IMG/VR virus record: IMGVR_UViG_3300008050_005326
Location: 1-24,291 of that record
DNA length: 24,291 bases
Source: a virus
Direction: 5' to 3' (one strand)
The notes beneath the pieces were generated by a model that searched no databases, was not told the DNA's origin, and saw only the letters and a list, made by a program, of their open reading frames with translations. Shown here in pieces: positions 24,142 to 24,291 of this stretch. Numbering within the stretch: the first letter of the stretch is position 1; each line of letters opens with the position of its first letter. Both the position numbers and the translations under genes were made by a program.

Positions 24142-24156
24142 TGAGAATGATTCTCA
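24142..24156. promoter_or_regulatory. 7-1-7 palindrome resembling a Fur box
   Basis: TGAGAATGATTCTCA is a perfect 7-1-7 palindrome. It matches the published Fur 7-1-7 consensus TGATAATNATTATCA at all but two symmetric positions. An AT-rich TATAGAT (24164-24170) follows and could be a -10 box for rightward transcription. Another dimeric repressor is equally possible. Confidence 0.45.
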
Positions 24157-24191
24157 ATCTCAATATAGATCGAAAGAATCGTGATCTTTGT

Positions 24192-24221
24192 TTGACAGGC
24201 TCAATCCGTTCGTCGTAGTCT
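24192..24221 (+). promoter_or_regulatory. Possible rightward promoter with perfect -35
   Basis: TTGACA (24192-24197) is followed after 18 bases by a poor -10 candidate TAGTCT (24216-24221, three of six). The -10 would lie inside the inverted repeat at 24205-24239, which could then act as an operator. The poor -10 keeps this uncertain. Confidence 0.3.
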
Positions 24222-24239
24222 TTGACTACGACGAACGGA
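24205..24239 (+). promoter_or_regulatory. Perfect 16-bp inverted repeat overlapping the ribosome-binding site
   Basis: TCCGTTCGTCGTAGTC at 24205-24220 is followed by a TTT loop and its exact complement at 24224-24239. As RNA it would form a very stable hairpin that pairs three of four bases of the GGAG (24237-24240) used by the next gene. As DNA it is a 35-bp palindrome fit for a dimeric repressor. There is no T-run on either side. Confidence 0.7.
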
Positions 24240-24247
24240 GCGCAGTG

Positions 24248-24291
24248 ATGCAAGATCGATACCAAATCTTTCACGACAAGACCCGAAACGC
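24248..24291 (+). CDS. Start of an unidentified rightward gene (cut by window end)
   Basis: An ATG at 24248 follows GGAG (24237-24240) at seven bases and opens a frame that runs off the window: MQDRYQIFHDKTRN and on. A GTG three bases upstream is an alternative start. Fourteen residues are too few to identify the protein. Its place across the control region from the late operon suggests an early, regulatory or lysis gene. The strong hairpin over its ribosome-binding site predicts tight translational or transcriptional control. Confidence 0.5.
   Translation, partial: MQDRYQIFHDKTRN

Larger units (their letters stand above)
23812..24247 (+). other. Divergent control region, 436 bp, no gene seen
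   Basis: This AT-richer stretch separates the leftward late block from a rightward gene. It holds, left to right, a consensus-like leftward promoter, two repeat-plus-promoter modules, a 7-1-7 palindrome and a 16-bp inverted repeat, all listed separately. The short open frames here overlap these elements, lack ribosome-binding sites and look non-coding. Confidence 0.75.

Noticed and set aside
1-24291. tRNA genes, CRISPR arrays, insertion sequences, integrase or attachment sites
   Set aside because: Reading both strands by eye I found no cloverleaf-type segment, no regularly spaced long repeats, no transposase or integrase motifs and no duplicated core site. A dedicated tRNA search was not possible.

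Overview
This window is most likely part of a tailed-phage (or prophage) genome with a short-tailed, podovirus-like virion. The coding DNA is GC-rich. Nearly all genes abut or overlap by 1-35 bases. The leftward block has the order small terminase, large terminase, portal, scaffold, capsid, tail adaptor, tail nozzle, tail proteins, internal/ejection proteins. No sheath, tape-measure or tail-tube gene of a long-tailed phage is seen. The host cannot be named from the sequence. High GC, good Shine-Dalgarno sites, sigma70-type promoter elements and a Fur-box-like palindrome fit a high-GC, probably Gram-negative bacterium, but this is inference.

Layout. (1) Positions 1-2768, rightward: a compact accessory/early-type operon. 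It holds the end of an acidic protein, a 62-aa protein, a stand-alone VRR-NUC-type nuclease, and four proteins I do not recognise. (2) Positions 2677-23811, leftward: the late block of about 21 kb. Read 5' to 3' on the minus strand it encodes a small-terminase candidate, large terminase, a 57-aa ORF, portal, an FmdB-like zinc-ribbon protein, a scaffold candidate, the HK97-fold major capsid protein, a capsid-associated candidate, a tail adaptor candidate, a beta-propeller-like tail nozzle candidate, three tail proteins with similar N-termini, an 85-aa protein, and a 306/583/1736-aa trio. That trio parallels by position and character the T7 gp14/gp15/gp16 ejection proteins. The two blocks converge and overlap at 2677-2768. 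(3) Positions 23812-24247: an AT-richer, non-coding, divergent control region. (4) Positions 24248-24291: the first codons of a rightward gene cut by the window edge.

The most interesting part is the control region. Two copies of a paired direct repeat (TTGTAAGC, NN, TTGTAAGC on the minus strand) each sit 26-27 bases upstream of a plausible leftward -10 box. This looks like a phage activator driving two tandem late promoters. A third, consensus-like promoter would start its transcript at or very near the A of the small-terminase ATG, suggesting a leaderless mRNA. On the other side, a Fur-like 7-1-7 palindrome and a perfect 16-bp inverted repeat that would bury the ribosome-binding site precede the rightward gene. 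Together these suggest a dense transcriptional and translational switch between the late block and the next gene cluster.

All functional names rest on reading motifs and gene order by eye; no database search was run.
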